Assembly: GCF_003206135.1 (NCBI RefSeq)
Contig: NZ_PZJT01000010.1
Span: forward strand, 62,001 to 126,000
Direction of reading: 5' to 3'
DNA: 64,000 nucleotides
Source: Salinicola salarius
GTDB taxonomy: Bacteria; Pseudomonadota; Gammaproteobacteria; Pseudomonadales; Halomonadaceae
The notes under the pieces were generated by a model. It did no database searches, was not told where the DNA came from, and saw nothing but the letters and a program-made list of their open reading frames with translations. Both the position numbers and the translations under genes were made by a program. Of the stretch, positions 8,264 to 16,901 are shown piece after piece. Numbering within the stretch: the first letter of the stretch is position 1; every line of letters begins with the position of its first letter.

Positions 8264-9220
8264 ATGTCGCCACCGCAGTCGACCCTGACGCTAGCGGACG
8301 ATGCCATCGTCGAAGACCTGTTCAGCGTGCGGGACTGCCTGCGCTGGGCCACCACCGAATTCCATGCCCATCGGCTGCATTTCGGCCATGGCACCGACAG
8401 CGCCTGGGACGAAGCGGTGGCCTTGGTGCTGGGCGCGCTGCATCTGCCGTGGGACATCGACCCGGCCGTGCTCGACGCGCGTCTGCTGGGCATCGAGCGG
8501 CGCCGGATCGTCGCGCTGGTGAGAAGTCGCATCGAGTCGCGTCGGCCGTTGCCCTACCTGCTCGGCGAGGCGTTTTTCGCCGGCTTCCCGTTCGAGGTCG
8601 ACGAGCGGGTGCTGATCCCCCGTTCGCCCATCGCCGAACTGATCGAACAGGGCTTCTCGGCCTGGTTCGATGACCTGCCGCCGGCGCACGTGCTCGACCT
8701 GTGCACCGGCTCCGGCTGTATCGGCATTGCCACGGCGCTCTACCTGCCCACCTGCGAGGTGGATCTGGTCGATATCAGCGTGGAAGCGCTCGAGGTCGCC
8801 AAGGCGAATATCGTGCGGCATGATGTCGGGCGGCGCGTTCGCGCGGTGGCGTCGGATCTGTTCGAAGGCGTCGCGGGGCAGCATTACGATCTGATCGTCA
8901 GCAATCCGCCCTATGTCGACACTCGCGACCTGGCGGCCATGCCGGCGGAGTATCGGCACGAGCCCGATCTGGCACTGGGCGCCGGTCGCGATGGTCTCGA
9001 CATCGTCCGACGCATCCTGCGCGAAGCCCGCGCCTACCTGAACGACGGCGGCATGCTGATCGTCGAAGTGGGCAACTCCCAGCGTCATCTGGAGGCGGCT
9101 TTCCCGGAAGTGCCGTTCCTGTGGCTGGAGTTCGAACGCGGCGGGGAAGGGGTCTTTGCGCTGAGCGCCGAGGATCTCGATACCTACGCGGATTACTTCG
9201 TCGCGTCTCATCCGGCCTGA
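8264..9220 (+). CDS. prmB: Ribosomal protein L3 glutamine N5-methyltransferase
   Basis: A 318-residue class I SAM-dependent methyltransferase of the PrmB/PrmC family. It has an N-terminal helical substrate domain (residues about 1-110 with GHGTDSAWDE), the SAM-binding DLCTGSGCIG motif, and the catalytic NPPY motif (VSNPPYVD). The GHGTD and VDERVLIPRSPI segments are characteristic of PrmB, which methylates a glutamine of L3. The start at 8264 aligns best with the family; ATG 8249 in the same frame is possible. A TACAAT hexamer at 8222-8227 may be the -10 element. It is followed by aroC as in other gammaproteobacteria. Confidence 0.92.
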   Translation: MSPPQSTLTLADDAIVEDLFSVRDCLRWATTEFHAHRLHFGHGTDSAWDEAVALVLGALHLPWDIDPAVLDARLLGIERRRIVALVRSRIESRRPLPYLLGEAFFAGFPFEVDERVLIPRSPIAELIEQGFSAWFDDLPPAHVLDLCTGSGCIGIATALYLPTCEVDLVDISVEALEVAKANIVRHDVGRRVRAVASDLFEGVAGQHYDLIVSNPPYVDTRDLAAMPAEYRHEPDLALGAGRDGLDIVRRILREARAYLNDGGMLIVEVGNSQRHLEAAFPEVPFLWLEFERGGEGVFALSAEDLDTYADYFVASHPA

Positions 9221-9255
9221 ACCTGAATCTTTCTTCCCTTTCCTGAGGATCGCGC

Positions 9256-10347
9256 ATGTCCGGCAACACCTTCGGCAAACTGTTCACCGTCACCACCTTC
9301 GGTGAGAGTCACGGCCCCGCGCTGGGTGCCATCGTCGACGGCTGCCCGCCGGGGCTCGAACTCAGCGAGGCGGATCTGCAGCGCGACCTGGACCGCCGCC
9401 GGCCGGGCTCGTCACGCCATACCACCCAGCGCCGCGAGCCGGATCAGGTCCGGATCCTCTCCGGGGTGTTCGAAGGCCGCACCACGGGCACGCCGATCGG
9501 ACTGATGATCGAGAATACCGACCAGCGCTCCAAGGACTATTCCAAGATCGCCGAGCAGTTCCGCCCGGCCCACGCCGATTACACCTATCACCACAAGTAC
9601 GGCATTCGCGACTATCGCGGCGGTGGCCGCTCCAGCGCCCGCGAGACCGCCATGCGCGTTGCCGCTGGCGCCATCGCCAAGACGTGGCTCGCCCGGCAGG
9701 GCATTCGGGTGCGCGGCTACATGAGCCAGCTCGGCCCCATCGCGATCGACTTCAAGGGATGGGAGGGTGTCGACGACAATCCGTTCTTCTGCCCGGACCC
9801 GGACAAGCTGCCGGAACTCGAGGCCTACATGGATCAGCTGCGTCGCGACCAGGACTCGGTGGGCGCCAGGATCACGGTCGTCGCCGAAGGCGTGCCGGTG
9901 GGGCTGGGCGAGCCGGTCTTCGATCGTCTGGATGCCGACCTGGCCCACGGGCTGATGAGCATCAACGCGGTGAAGGGCGTCGAGATCGGCGACGGTTTCG
10001 ATGTCGTGACCCAGCGCGGCACCGAGCATCGCGATGAAATGACGCCGGAAGGATTCCTGTCCAATCACGCCGGCGGCGTGCTCGGCGGCATCTCCAGCGG
10101 CCAGCCCATCGTCGCGCATCTGGCGCTCAAGCCGACCTCCAGCATCACCCAGCCGGGGCGTTCGATCGATATCCACGGCGAGCCGGTGGAGGTCGTCACC
10201 AAGGGGCGTCACGACCCCTGCGTCGGTATCCGCGCCACGCCGATCGCCGAGGCGATGATGGCGTTGACGCTGATGGATCATCTGCTGCGCCACCGTGCCC
10301 AGAACGGCGACGTTCACGTCGATACGCCGCGCCTTGGTCAGGTCTGA
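9256..10347 (+). CDS. aroC: Chorismate synthase
   Basis: A 363-residue, full-length chorismate synthase, which converts 5-enolpyruvylshikimate-3-phosphate to chorismate using reduced FMN. The start [20 protein letters not shown] and the [33 protein letters not shown] and [18 protein letters not shown] segments are the family signatures. TGAGGAT precedes the start. It lies 35 bases after prmB and is probably co-transcribed with it. Confidence 0.97.
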   Translation: MSGNTFGKLFTVTTFGESHGPALGAIVDGCPPGLELSEADLQRDLDRRRPGSSRHTTQRREPDQVRILSGVFEGRTTGTPIGLMIENTDQRSKDYSKIAEQFRPAHADYTYHHKYGIRDYRGGGRSSARETAMRVAAGAIAKTWLARQGIRVRGYMSQLGPIAIDFKGWEGVDDNPFFCPDPDKLPELEAYMDQLRRDQDSVGARITVVAEGVPVGLGEPVFDRLDADLAHGLMSINAVKGVEIGDGFDVVTQRGTEHRDEMTPEGFLSNHAGGVLGGISSGQPIVAHLALKPTSSITQPGRSIDIHGEPVEVVTKGRHDPCVGIRATPIAEAMMALTLMDHLLRHRAQNGDVHVDTPRLGQV

Positions 10348-10371
10348 TAGCCCGCCTCGGTCAGACTTGGT

Positions 10372-10462
10372 GGATAGCATCACTCTGAATAGATAGCGCT
10401 CCTCTGATGGATAGCGTCCCTCTGATAGATAGCGCCCCTCTGATGGATAGCGTCCCTAGGCA
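10372..10462. repeat. 18-bp tandem repeat, five copies
   Basis: Five head-to-tail units of about 18 bases with consensus RGATAGCGYCCCTCTGAT (first copy at 10372, last one degenerate) fill the gap between the ends of aroC and the convergent LysR gene. The last copy overlaps the LysR stop codon. The unit length is a multiple of three, so readthrough from the regulator would give a LSIRG[A/T] hexapeptide repeat in one frame, but that is not the regulator's own frame. Confidence 0.85.
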
Positions 10463-11340
10463 TCGGGAGTGAGGCGCGCGCCCTCCAGCTCCGCGATCAT
10501 CGCGCGTCCGGCGTTGGAGAGCGTGCGCTGCTTGTGCACCAGGTAGCCCAGCCGGCGCTCGATCGGGGGGTGCGTCACCGGTAGTACCGCGATGTCGTCG
10601 TCGACCATGCTTTCCGGCAGCACGCTCCAGCCCAGCCCGATACCCGCCATCATCTTCAGCGTCTCCAGGTAATTGGTGGAAAGCGCCACATCGACGGTCA
10701 ACCCCGCGCGACTGAACGATCCCACCACGATGTCCCGAGTAAACGTTAGCGGCCCCGGCAGCACCGCCGAATAGTCCACCAGCGCTGACAGCGGCAGCTC
10801 GCCGTGTGCCGCCAGAGGATGGTCGGGCGCGGCGACGAAGCGCAGTCGATCGATCCACACCGGCACCGATTCCACCTGCGGATTGGGCCGGGGCGACAGC
10901 GTCACCACGGCCAGTTCGATCTCCCCGGCGACGACGCCGTGATAGGCCTGTTCGGAATCGAGAAAGCGCAGATCCAGATCGACGTGCGGGTAGCGCTGGG
11001 TGAACGCCTTGAGTACTGGAGGAAGCCGGTGCAGGCCGACATGGTGGCTGGTGGCGAGCGTCAGGCTGCCTTCGACGCTGCCGCTCAGGTTGCTCAAGGT
11101 GCGCCGGCTGTCCTCCACCAGTTGCAGGATCTGGCGGGCTCGGGGCAGCAGCAGCCGGCCCGCTTCGGTTAGGCTGACGCGGCGATTGATGCGGTCGAAG
11201 AGCTTGGCGCCGGTCTGATGTTCCAGCGTGGCGATGCGCTTGCTGATGGCCGGCTGGGTGAGGTGCAGTTGCTCGCCGGCCAGCGAGAACGACGTCGTAT
11301 CGGCGACCGCGATGAAGGCTTGCAGGCTCTGGGTGTCCAT
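10456..11340 (-). CDS. LysR-family regulator divergent from leuC
   Basis: A 294-residue LysR-type regulator. The N-terminal winged HTH (residues about 1-60) reads FSLAGEQLHLTQPAISKRIATLE, given here in part as LTQPAISKRI, and a periplasmic-binding-like effector domain (about 90-290) follows. It is transcribed divergently from leuCDB. This pairing is also seen in pseudomonads and suggests control of leucine synthesis, perhaps with an isopropylmalate-type co-inducer, which is inferred. The only long intergenic space (11341-11553) contains a candidate LysR operator. Confidence 0.88.
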   Translation of the reverse strand: MDTQSLQAFIAVADTTSFSLAGEQLHLTQPAISKRIATLEHQTGAKLFDRINRRVSLTEAGRLLLPRARQILQLVEDSRRTLSNLSGSVEGSLTLATSHHVGLHRLPPVLKAFTQRYPHVDLDLRFLDSEQAYHGVVAGEIELAVVTLSPRPNPQVESVPVWIDRLRFVAAPDHPLAAHGELPLSALVDYSAVLPGPLTFTRDIVVGSFSRAGLTVDVALSTNYLETLKMMAGIGLGWSVLPESMVDDDIAVLPVTHPPIERRLGYLVHKQRTLSNAGRAMIAELEGARLTPDA

Positions 11341-11408
11341 GGCGTCGTTGGCTTTCCGTACGTGGCATTGATGAACCAGAATCAGTGAATTCTGTTATGG
11401 AATCCAAA

Positions 11409-11436
11409 GCATAATCAAGATGAATTGATTTTATGC
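11409..11436. promoter_or_regulatory. Candidate LysR operator upstream of leuC
   Basis: An imperfect AT-rich inverted repeat has arms GCATAATCAA and TTGATTTTATGC around a 6-base centre. It lies 68 bases from the regulator start and about 117 bases from the leuC start. AT-rich dyads with T-N11-A character between divergent LysR and target genes are typical operators. No binding has been shown. Confidence 0.45.
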
Positions 11437-11553
11437 ATGACGGCGCCGTATCTTGGTCGCCACACCATTCGCGGGCCGCTGTCATGGCGTCGCGATTCGC
11501 AAGCGTTACGTCACCAAGCTGCTTCAGACAGCGTGACGGAGGAGATAAAACAC

Positions 11554-13002
11554 ATGGCAAGCCAGACGCTCTACGACAAACTCTGGGCGCAGCACCTGGT
11601 GACTCAGCGCGACGACGGTTCGGCGCTGATCTACATCGATCGTCATCTGCTGCACGAAGTCACCTCGCCGCAGGCGTTCGAAGGGCTGCGTCTGGCCGGT
11701 CGCAAGCCCTGGCGCCGCGATGCCAACCTGGCGACGCCGGACCATAACGTGCCGACCACGCTCAAGGAGCGCAGCGCCGGTAACGCCGGGATTCTCGACG
11801 ACGTCTCGCGCATTCAGGTCGAAACCCTGGATGCCAACTGCGAGAGCTTCGACATCGAGGAGTTCCGGATCAACGACGAGCGCCAGGGCATCGTCCACGT
11901 GGTCGGGCCGGAGCAGGGCGCCACGCTGCCGGGGATGACCGTGGTCTGCGGCGATTCCCATACCGCGACCCACGGCGCCTTCGCTGCGCTTTCCCACGGC
12001 ATCGGCACGTCCGAGGTCGAGCACGTGCTCGCCACCCAGTGCCTGATCGCCCAGAAGATGAAGAACATGCAGGTGCGTGTCGAGGGCAAGCTGGGCCTCG
12101 GCGTCACCGCCAAGGACATCGTGCTGGCGATCATCGGCCGTATCGGTACCGCTGGCGGCACCGGATATGCCATTGAGTTTGCCGGCAGCGCGATCCGCGA
12201 GCTTTCCATGGAAGGCCGCATGACGATCTGCAACATGGCGATCGAAGCCGGCGCCCGCGTGGGGCTGGTGGCGGTGGATGACACCACGATCGATTACCTG
12301 AAGGGCCGTCCGTACGCGCCCTCGGCCGAGCAGTGGCCGGCGGCGGTCGAAGCCTGGCGTGATCTGGTCTCCGACGAGGGCGCGCACTTCGACAAGGTCG
12401 TCGAACTCGACGCCGCCGAGATCGAGCCGCAGGTGACCTGGGGCACCAGTCCGGAAATGGTCGCCAACGTCTCCGCCGCGGTGCCCGATCCGGCCAGTGC
12501 CGGTGACGAGACCGTCACGCAGGGCATGACGCGTGCGCTGGAGTACATGGGGCTCAGCGCCGGGCAGAAGATCACCGATATCCGGCTCGACAAGGTGTTC
12601 ATCGGCTCCTGCACCAACTCGCGGATCGAGGATCTGCGCGAAGCCGCCAAGGTCGCCCGAGGGCGCAAGGTCGCCGACAACATCCAGCTGGCGATGGTAG
12701 TGCCGGGCTCCGGACTGGTGAAGCGGCTGGCCGAAGCCGAAGGGCTCGACAAGGTCTTCATCGAGGCGGGCTTCGAGTGGCGTGAACCGGGCTGCTCGAT
12801 GTGTCTGGCGATGAATGCCGACAAGCTGGGCGCCGGCGAGCGCTGCGCGTCGACCTCCAACCGCAACTTCGAGGGGCGCCAGGGCTACGGTGGACGTACC
12901 CATCTGGTGAGCCCGGCGATGGCCGCGGCGGCCGCCATCGAAGGCCACTTCGTGGATGTCCGAAGCTATGACTATGACCGCGCCGATGCGATGAGTGCCT
13001 AA
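11554..13002 (+). CDS. leuC: 3-isopropylmalate dehydratase large subunit
   Basis: A 482-residue aconitase-family large subunit that isomerises 2- to 3-isopropylmalate with LeuD. It shows the [20 protein letters not shown] segment (GDSHT) and the [4Fe-4S] cysteines in IGSCTNSR and in [12 protein letters not shown] chose ATG 11554 because GGAGGAG lies about 10 bases upstream and the protein then begins [11 protein letters not shown] as expected. An in-frame ATG at 11425 would add 43 unconserved residues. It is first in the operon with leuD, a methyltransferase and leuB. Confidence 0.96.
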   Translation: MASQTLYDKLWAQHLVTQRDDGSALIYIDRHLLHEVTSPQAFEGLRLAGRKPWRRDANLATPDHNVPTTLKERSAGNAGILDDVSRIQVETLDANCESFDIEEFRINDERQGIVHVVGPEQGATLPGMTVVCGDSHTATHGAFAALSHGIGTSEVEHVLATQCLIAQKMKNMQVRVEGKLGLGVTAKDIVLAIIGRIGTAGGTGYAIEFAGSAIRELSMEGRMTICNMAIEAGARVGLVAVDDTTIDYLKGRPYAPSAEQWPAAVEAWRDLVSDEGAHFDKVVELDAAEIEPQVTWGTSPEMVANVSAAVPDPASAGDETVTQGMTRALEYMGLSAGQKITDIRLDKVFIGSCTNSRIEDLREAAKVARGRKVADNIQLAMVVPGSGLVKRLAEAEGLDKVFIEAGFEWREPGCSMCLAMNADKLGAGERCASTSNRNFEGRQGYGGRTHLVSPAMAAAAAIEGHFVDVRSYDYDRADAMSA

Positions 13003-13014
13003 GGAGACCAGACG

Positions 13015-13659
13015 ATGAAAAAGTTCGAACGCCTGCAGGGTCTGGTCGCGCCGCTGGATCGCGCCAATGTCGATACCGACCTGATCATTCCCAAACAGTT
13101 TCTGAAGTCGATCAAGCGTACCGGCTTCGGCCCCAACCTGTTCGACGAGCTGCGCTATCTCGACGAGGGCTATCCGGGCCAGGATGCGGCCAGCCGTCCA
13201 CTCAATCCGGACTTCGTGCTCAACCAGCCGCGCTATCGCGACGCGCAGGTGCTGCTGGCACGGCGCAACTTCGGCTGCGGAAGCTCGCGCGAGCACGCCC
13301 CCTGGGCGCTGGACGATTTCGGCTTCCGCGTGGTGATCGCGCCGAGCTTCGCCGATATCTTCTACAACAACTCGTTCAAGAACGGCATCCTGCTGATCAC
13401 GCTCGACGAGGCGACGGTCGACCGGCTGTTCCAGGAAACGGAAGCCAGCGAAGGCTATCGTCTCGATATCGATCTCGAAGGGCAGCAGGTGATCACGCCG
13501 AGCGGCGAGGCGATCCCGTTCGAGGTCGATGCGTTCCGCAAGCACTGTCTGCTGGAAGGCCTCGATGATATCGGCCTGACGCTCGAGCAGGCCGGCGCCA
13601 TCCGCGACTATGAAAGCCGTCATCGTGCGGCGAATCCGTGGCTGTTCCGCGATGCGTGA
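13015..13659 (+). CDS. leuD: 3-isopropylmalate dehydratase small subunit
   Basis: A 214-residue LeuD, the swivelling-domain partner of LeuC. Typical features are [17 protein letters not shown], the loop [15 protein letters not shown] that closes over substrate, and [15 protein letters not shown]. It starts 12 bases after leuC with AAGGAGA before the ATG. Its end overlaps the start of the methyltransferase gene by 8 bases. Confidence 0.97.
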   Translation: MKKFERLQGLVAPLDRANVDTDLIIPKQFLKSIKRTGFGPNLFDELRYLDEGYPGQDAASRPLNPDFVLNQPRYRDAQVLLARRNFGCGSSREHAPWALDDFGFRVVIAPSFADIFYNNSFKNGILLITLDEATVDRLFQETEASEGYRLDIDLEGQQVITPSGEAIPFEVDAFRKHCLLEGLDDIGLTLEQAGAIRDYESRHRAANPWLFRDA

Positions 13660-14437
13660 TTCGGGCAAGCGTGGTGGTCACAGCGATGTGGTCGAACGCC
13701 AGTTCGGTGGCCAGGCAGGCGCCTATCTGTCGAGCCAGGTGCATGCCCAGGGCGCTGAGTTCGCCCAGTTGCGGGAGCGTGTCGCAGGACTCGACGCGCC
13801 CCGCGTGCTGGATCTCGGCTGCGGCGCTGGGCATGTCAGCTTTCAGGTCGCCGATCTGGCAGCGGAGGTCGTGGCCTATGATCTCTCGCCGCGAATGCTC
13901 GAGGTGGTCGGCGAGGCGGCCCGCGAACGCGGCTTCGGCAATATCCGTACGGTTCAGGGCGTTGCGGAGTCGCTGCCGTTTGCCGACGACAGTTTCGATG
14001 TCGTCTGCAGCCGTTTCTCCGCACACCACTGGCGCGATGTGGGACTGGCGCTGCGCGAGGCGAGGCGCGTCCTCAAACCCGGCGGGCTGGCGGCGTTCAT
14101 CGACGTCGCCGCTTCCGAGCAGCCGCTGTTCGACAGCTTCCTGCAGACCGTCGAGATGCTGCGGGATACCAGCCACGTTCGCGATTACGCACCGAGCGAG
14201 TGGGCGCAGATGGTCGGTGAGGCCGGGCTCGTGGTGACGGCCAGTTCGCGCCAGCGGCTGCGGCTGGATTTCGATACCTGGATTGCGCGAATGCGCACGC
14301 CCGATGTCATGCGCGACGCGATCCGTCATCTGCAGCAGCAGGTGGGTCAGGAAGTCCGCGATGCCTTCGAGATCGGTGATGACGGCTCCTTCACCACGGA
14401 CATGCTGGTGCTGTGGGCGACCAAAGAACACGTTTGA
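13652..14437 (+). CDS. Class I SAM-dependent methyltransferase in the leu operon
   Basis: A 261-residue UbiE/COQ5-like methyltransferase. SAM motif I is [12 protein letters not shown], followed by an acidic YDLS, the [14 protein letters not shown] motif and the post-motif [12 protein letters not shown]. The start at ATG 13652 overlaps the leuD stop; an in-frame ATG at 13610 would overlap leuD by 50 bases. A gene of this kind between leuD and leuB is also known in pseudomonads, so the position is conserved, but the substrate is unknown to me. No obvious step of leucine synthesis needs it. Confidence 0.85.
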   Translation: MRDSGKRGGHSDVVERQFGGQAGAYLSSQVHAQGAEFAQLRERVAGLDAPRVLDLGCGAGHVSFQVADLAAEVVAYDLSPRMLEVVGEAARERGFGNIRTVQGVAESLPFADDSFDVVCSRFSAHHWRDVGLALREARRVLKPGGLAAFIDVAASEQPLFDSFLQTVEMLRDTSHVRDYAPSEWAQMVGEAGLVVTASSRQRLRLDFDTWIARMRTPDVMRDAIRHLQQQVGQEVRDAFEIGDDGSFTTDMLVLWATKEHV

Positions 14438-14446
14438 GGAAAATGC

Positions 14447-15526
14447 ATGAGCAAGAAGATTCTGGTGTTGCCCGGCGATGGCATCGGCCCGGAAATCACC
14501 GCCGAGGCGGTCAAGATCCTGAATGCCTGCCGTGAGGCGGGGCTGGACGCGGAACTTGAAGAGGCGCTGGTCGGCGGCGCCGGCTACGACGCCGAGGGGC
14601 ATCCGCTACCCGAGTCCACGCTGGAGAAGGCCAAGGCCGCCGATGCGATCCTGCTCGGCGCCGTGGGCGGTCCCAAGTGGGATACGCTGGAAGATCTGAG
14701 CAAGCGTCCCGAAAAGGGGCTGCTGGGGCTGCGCAAGAATCTCAACCTGTTCGGCAATCTGCGCCCGGCGCTGCTCTATCCGCAGCTGGCCGAGGCGTCG
14801 ACGCTGAAGCCGGAAGTCGTCTCCGGGCTCGACATCATGATCGTGCGCGAGCTGACCGGCGGTATCTATTTCGGCCAGCCGCGCGGCATCGAGGAGCGCG
14901 ACGGTGAGCGGGTCGGGTTCAATACCTACGTCTATTCCGAATCCGAGATCGAACGCATCGGTCGCGTCGCCTTCGAGATGGCGCAGAAGCGGGGCAAGAA
15001 GCTCTGCTCGGTGGACAAGGCCAATGTGCTGGAAGTCACCATCCTGTGGCGCGAGGTGATGAACCGGCTAGCGCCGGAGTATCCGGACGTCGAGCTGTCG
15101 CACATGTACGTCGACAACGCCGCGATGCAGCTGGTGCGCGCGCCCAAGCAGTTCGACGTGGTGGTGACCGGCAACATGTTCGGCGACATTCTTTCCGATG
15201 CCGCCGCCATGCTCACCGGCTCGATCGGCATGCTGCCGTCCGCGTCGCTCAACGAGAAGCAGCAGGGCATGTACGAGCCGTGTCACGGCAGTGCACCGGA
15301 TATTGCAGGCCAAGGTCTCGCCAACCCGCTGGCGACGATTCTGTCGGTGGCGATGATGCTGCGCTACTCGTTGAGCGAGCCGGCGCTGGCCGATCGTATC
15401 GAGCGCGCCGTGGGCAAGGTGCTGGATCAGGGCCTGCGCACCGCGGACATCGCCTATCCGGGCACCCGCCAGGTTTCCACTAGCGAAATGGGCGACGCGG
15501 TGCTGGCGGCTTTTGCCGAGGCCTGA
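14447..15526 (+). CDS. leuB: 3-isopropylmalate dehydrogenase
   Basis: A 359-residue NAD-dependent decarboxylating dehydrogenase that converts 3-isopropylmalate to 2-oxoisocaproate. Signatures are [10 protein letters not shown] at the N-terminus, the [14 protein letters not shown] substrate loop, the SVDKANVLE segment, [11 protein letters not shown] and the [12 protein letters not shown] motif. TGAGGAAA precedes the ATG. It is the last gene of the leu operon and is followed by a strong hairpin. Confidence 0.97.
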   Translation: MSKKILVLPGDGIGPEITAEAVKILNACREAGLDAELEEALVGGAGYDAEGHPLPESTLEKAKAADAILLGAVGGPKWDTLEDLSKRPEKGLLGLRKNLNLFGNLRPALLYPQLAEASTLKPEVVSGLDIMIVRELTGGIYFGQPRGIEERDGERVGFNTYVYSESEIERIGRVAFEMAQKRGKKLCSVDKANVLEVTILWREVMNRLAPEYPDVELSHMYVDNAAMQLVRAPKQFDVVVTGNMFGDILSDAAAMLTGSIGMLPSASLNEKQQGMYEPCHGSAPDIAGQGLANPLATILSVAMMLRYSLSEPALADRIERAVGKVLDQGLRTADIAYPGTRQVSTSEMGDAVLAAFAEA

Positions 15527-15571
15527 GCCGAATGCGCTAAACTGATATCATTCACGTCTTCACTTGCTGAT

Positions 15572-15601
15572 GATGCGACGACCGAAATGGGTCGTCGCAT
15601 C
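15572..15601. other. Perfect 12-bp hairpin between leuB and asd
   Basis: GATGCGACGACC (15572-15583) pairs exactly with GGTCGTCGCATC (15590-15601) around a 6-base loop GAAATG. No U-tract follows, so it may be a weak terminator, an RNA-stabilising end for leuB, or part of the asd leader. Confidence 0.6.
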
Positions 15602-15638
15602 GATTCACGACATTCAAAATATTTCGGGGTACGCCACT

Positions 15639-16754
15639 ATGTTGAAAGTCGGATTCGTCGGCTGGCGCGGTATGGTCGGTTCCGTGCTGATGCAGCGCAT
15701 GCTGGACGACAATGATTTCACCGGGCTCGAGCCGGTCTTCTTCTCCACCTCCCAGGCGGGGCAGGCCGGGCCGGATATCGGTGTCGACGTGCCGGCGCTG
15801 AAGGATGCCAACGACATCGAGTCGCTCAAGGCGATGGACGTGATCGTGACGTGCCAGGGCGGCGACTACACCAGTGCCGTCTATAAGCCGCTGCGTGAGT
15901 CCGGCTGGAAAGGCTACTGGATCGACGCGGCCAGCACCCTGCGCATGGCGGACGAGGCGACCATCGTGCTCGATCCGGTCAACCGTCACGTGATCGATGC
16001 CCAACTGGCCAAGGGCGCCAGGACCTTCGTCGGCGGCAACTGCACCGTGAGCCTGATGCTGATGGGCCTGGGCGGGCTGTTCGAGGCCAACCTGGTCGAG
16101 TGGATGACTTCCATGACCTATCAGGCCGCTTCCGGTTCCGGCGCCAAGCACATGCGCGAACTGCTGTCCCAGATGGGCTCGCTGCACTCGGCCGTCGCCA
16201 CCGATCTTGCCACGCCTTCCAGCGCCATTCTCGACATCGACCGCGACGTCATCACCCGTATGCGTGCTAGCGAGTTCCCGGTCGACAACTTCGGCGCACC
16301 GCTGGCCGGCAGCCTGCTGCCGTGGATCGACAAGGCGATGGAGAGCGGCCAGAGCAAGGAGGAGTGGAAAGGCGGCGTCGAGACCAACAAGATTCTCGCC
16401 ACCGGCGACAACCCGATTCCCATCGACGGCCTCTGCGTGCGCATCGGCGCGATGCGTTCGCACAGCCAGGCGTTCACCATCAAACTGAAGCAGAACGTGC
16501 CGCTCGACGAGATCGAGGATCGTCTGGCCAGGCACAACGACTGGGTCCAGGTCGTGCCCAACGACAAGGACGAGACGTTGAAGCATCTGACGCCGGCGGC
16601 CGTCAGCGGCACCCTGACGATCCCGGTGGGCCGCTTGCGCAAGCTGGCCATGGGCGGCGAATATCTCACCGCGTTCAGCGTCGGCGACCAGCTGCTGTGG
16701 GGCGCCGCCGAGCCGCTGAAGCGCATGCTCAAGATCCTCCGCGAACAATCCTGA
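15639..16754 (+). CDS. asd: Aspartate-semialdehyde dehydrogenase
   Basis: A 371-residue Asd that reduces aspartyl phosphate to the semialdehyde for lysine, threonine and methionine synthesis. The NADP-binding [14 protein letters not shown] is at the start, the catalytic Cys lies in [17 protein letters not shown], and a late conserved [10 protein letters not shown] segment contains the active-site His. Its length matches the gammaproteobacterial type. ATG 15639 gives the expected [15 protein letters not shown] start; an in-frame ATG at 15564 would begin inside the preceding hairpin region. Confidence 0.96.
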   Translation: MLKVGFVGWRGMVGSVLMQRMLDDNDFTGLEPVFFSTSQAGQAGPDIGVDVPALKDANDIESLKAMDVIVTCQGGDYTSAVYKPLRESGWKGYWIDAASTLRMADEATIVLDPVNRHVIDAQLAKGARTFVGGNCTVSLMLMGLGGLFEANLVEWMTSMTYQAASGSGAKHMRELLSQMGSLHSAVATDLATPSSAILDIDRDVITRMRASEFPVDNFGAPLAGSLLPWIDKAMESGQSKEEWKGGVETNKILATGDNPIPIDGLCVRIGAMRSHSQAFTIKLKQNVPLDEIEDRLARHNDWVQVVPNDKDETLKHLTPAAVSGTLTIPVGRLRKLAMGGEYLTAFSVGDQLLWGAAEPLKRMLKILREQS

Positions 16755-16778
16755 GCATCACGCCGGCATGAGTTGCCC

Positions 16779-16811
16779 GAGCCCTGCCTGTGTCCACTGG
16801 CAGGGCTCTTT
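16779..16811 (+). terminator. Intrinsic terminator after asd
   Basis: GAGCCCTGCC and GGCAGGGCTC form a perfect 10-bp stem with a 10-base loop, directly followed by TTTGCCATT. The U-tract is short, but the placement 25 bases after the asd stop is typical. Confidence 0.75.
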
Positions 16812-16901
16812 GCCATTCGGGCCATGATCTCGTCCTCAAGTTTATTCAGTCCTTGCCGATGAGTGAGTCGAGGCTTACTCCAATTCGTCGGCGAGGAAAC
16901 C

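Noticed and set aside
11524..13668. A 714-codon open frame on the reverse strand across leuC and leuD
   Set aside because: It lies fully antisense to two unmistakable genes, lacks a ribosome site and family motifs, and is a product of high GC with few stops. The same applies to long reverse frames opposite trpB/trpA (20931-22979), purF (26829-28412) and the SMC gene (40850-42865).
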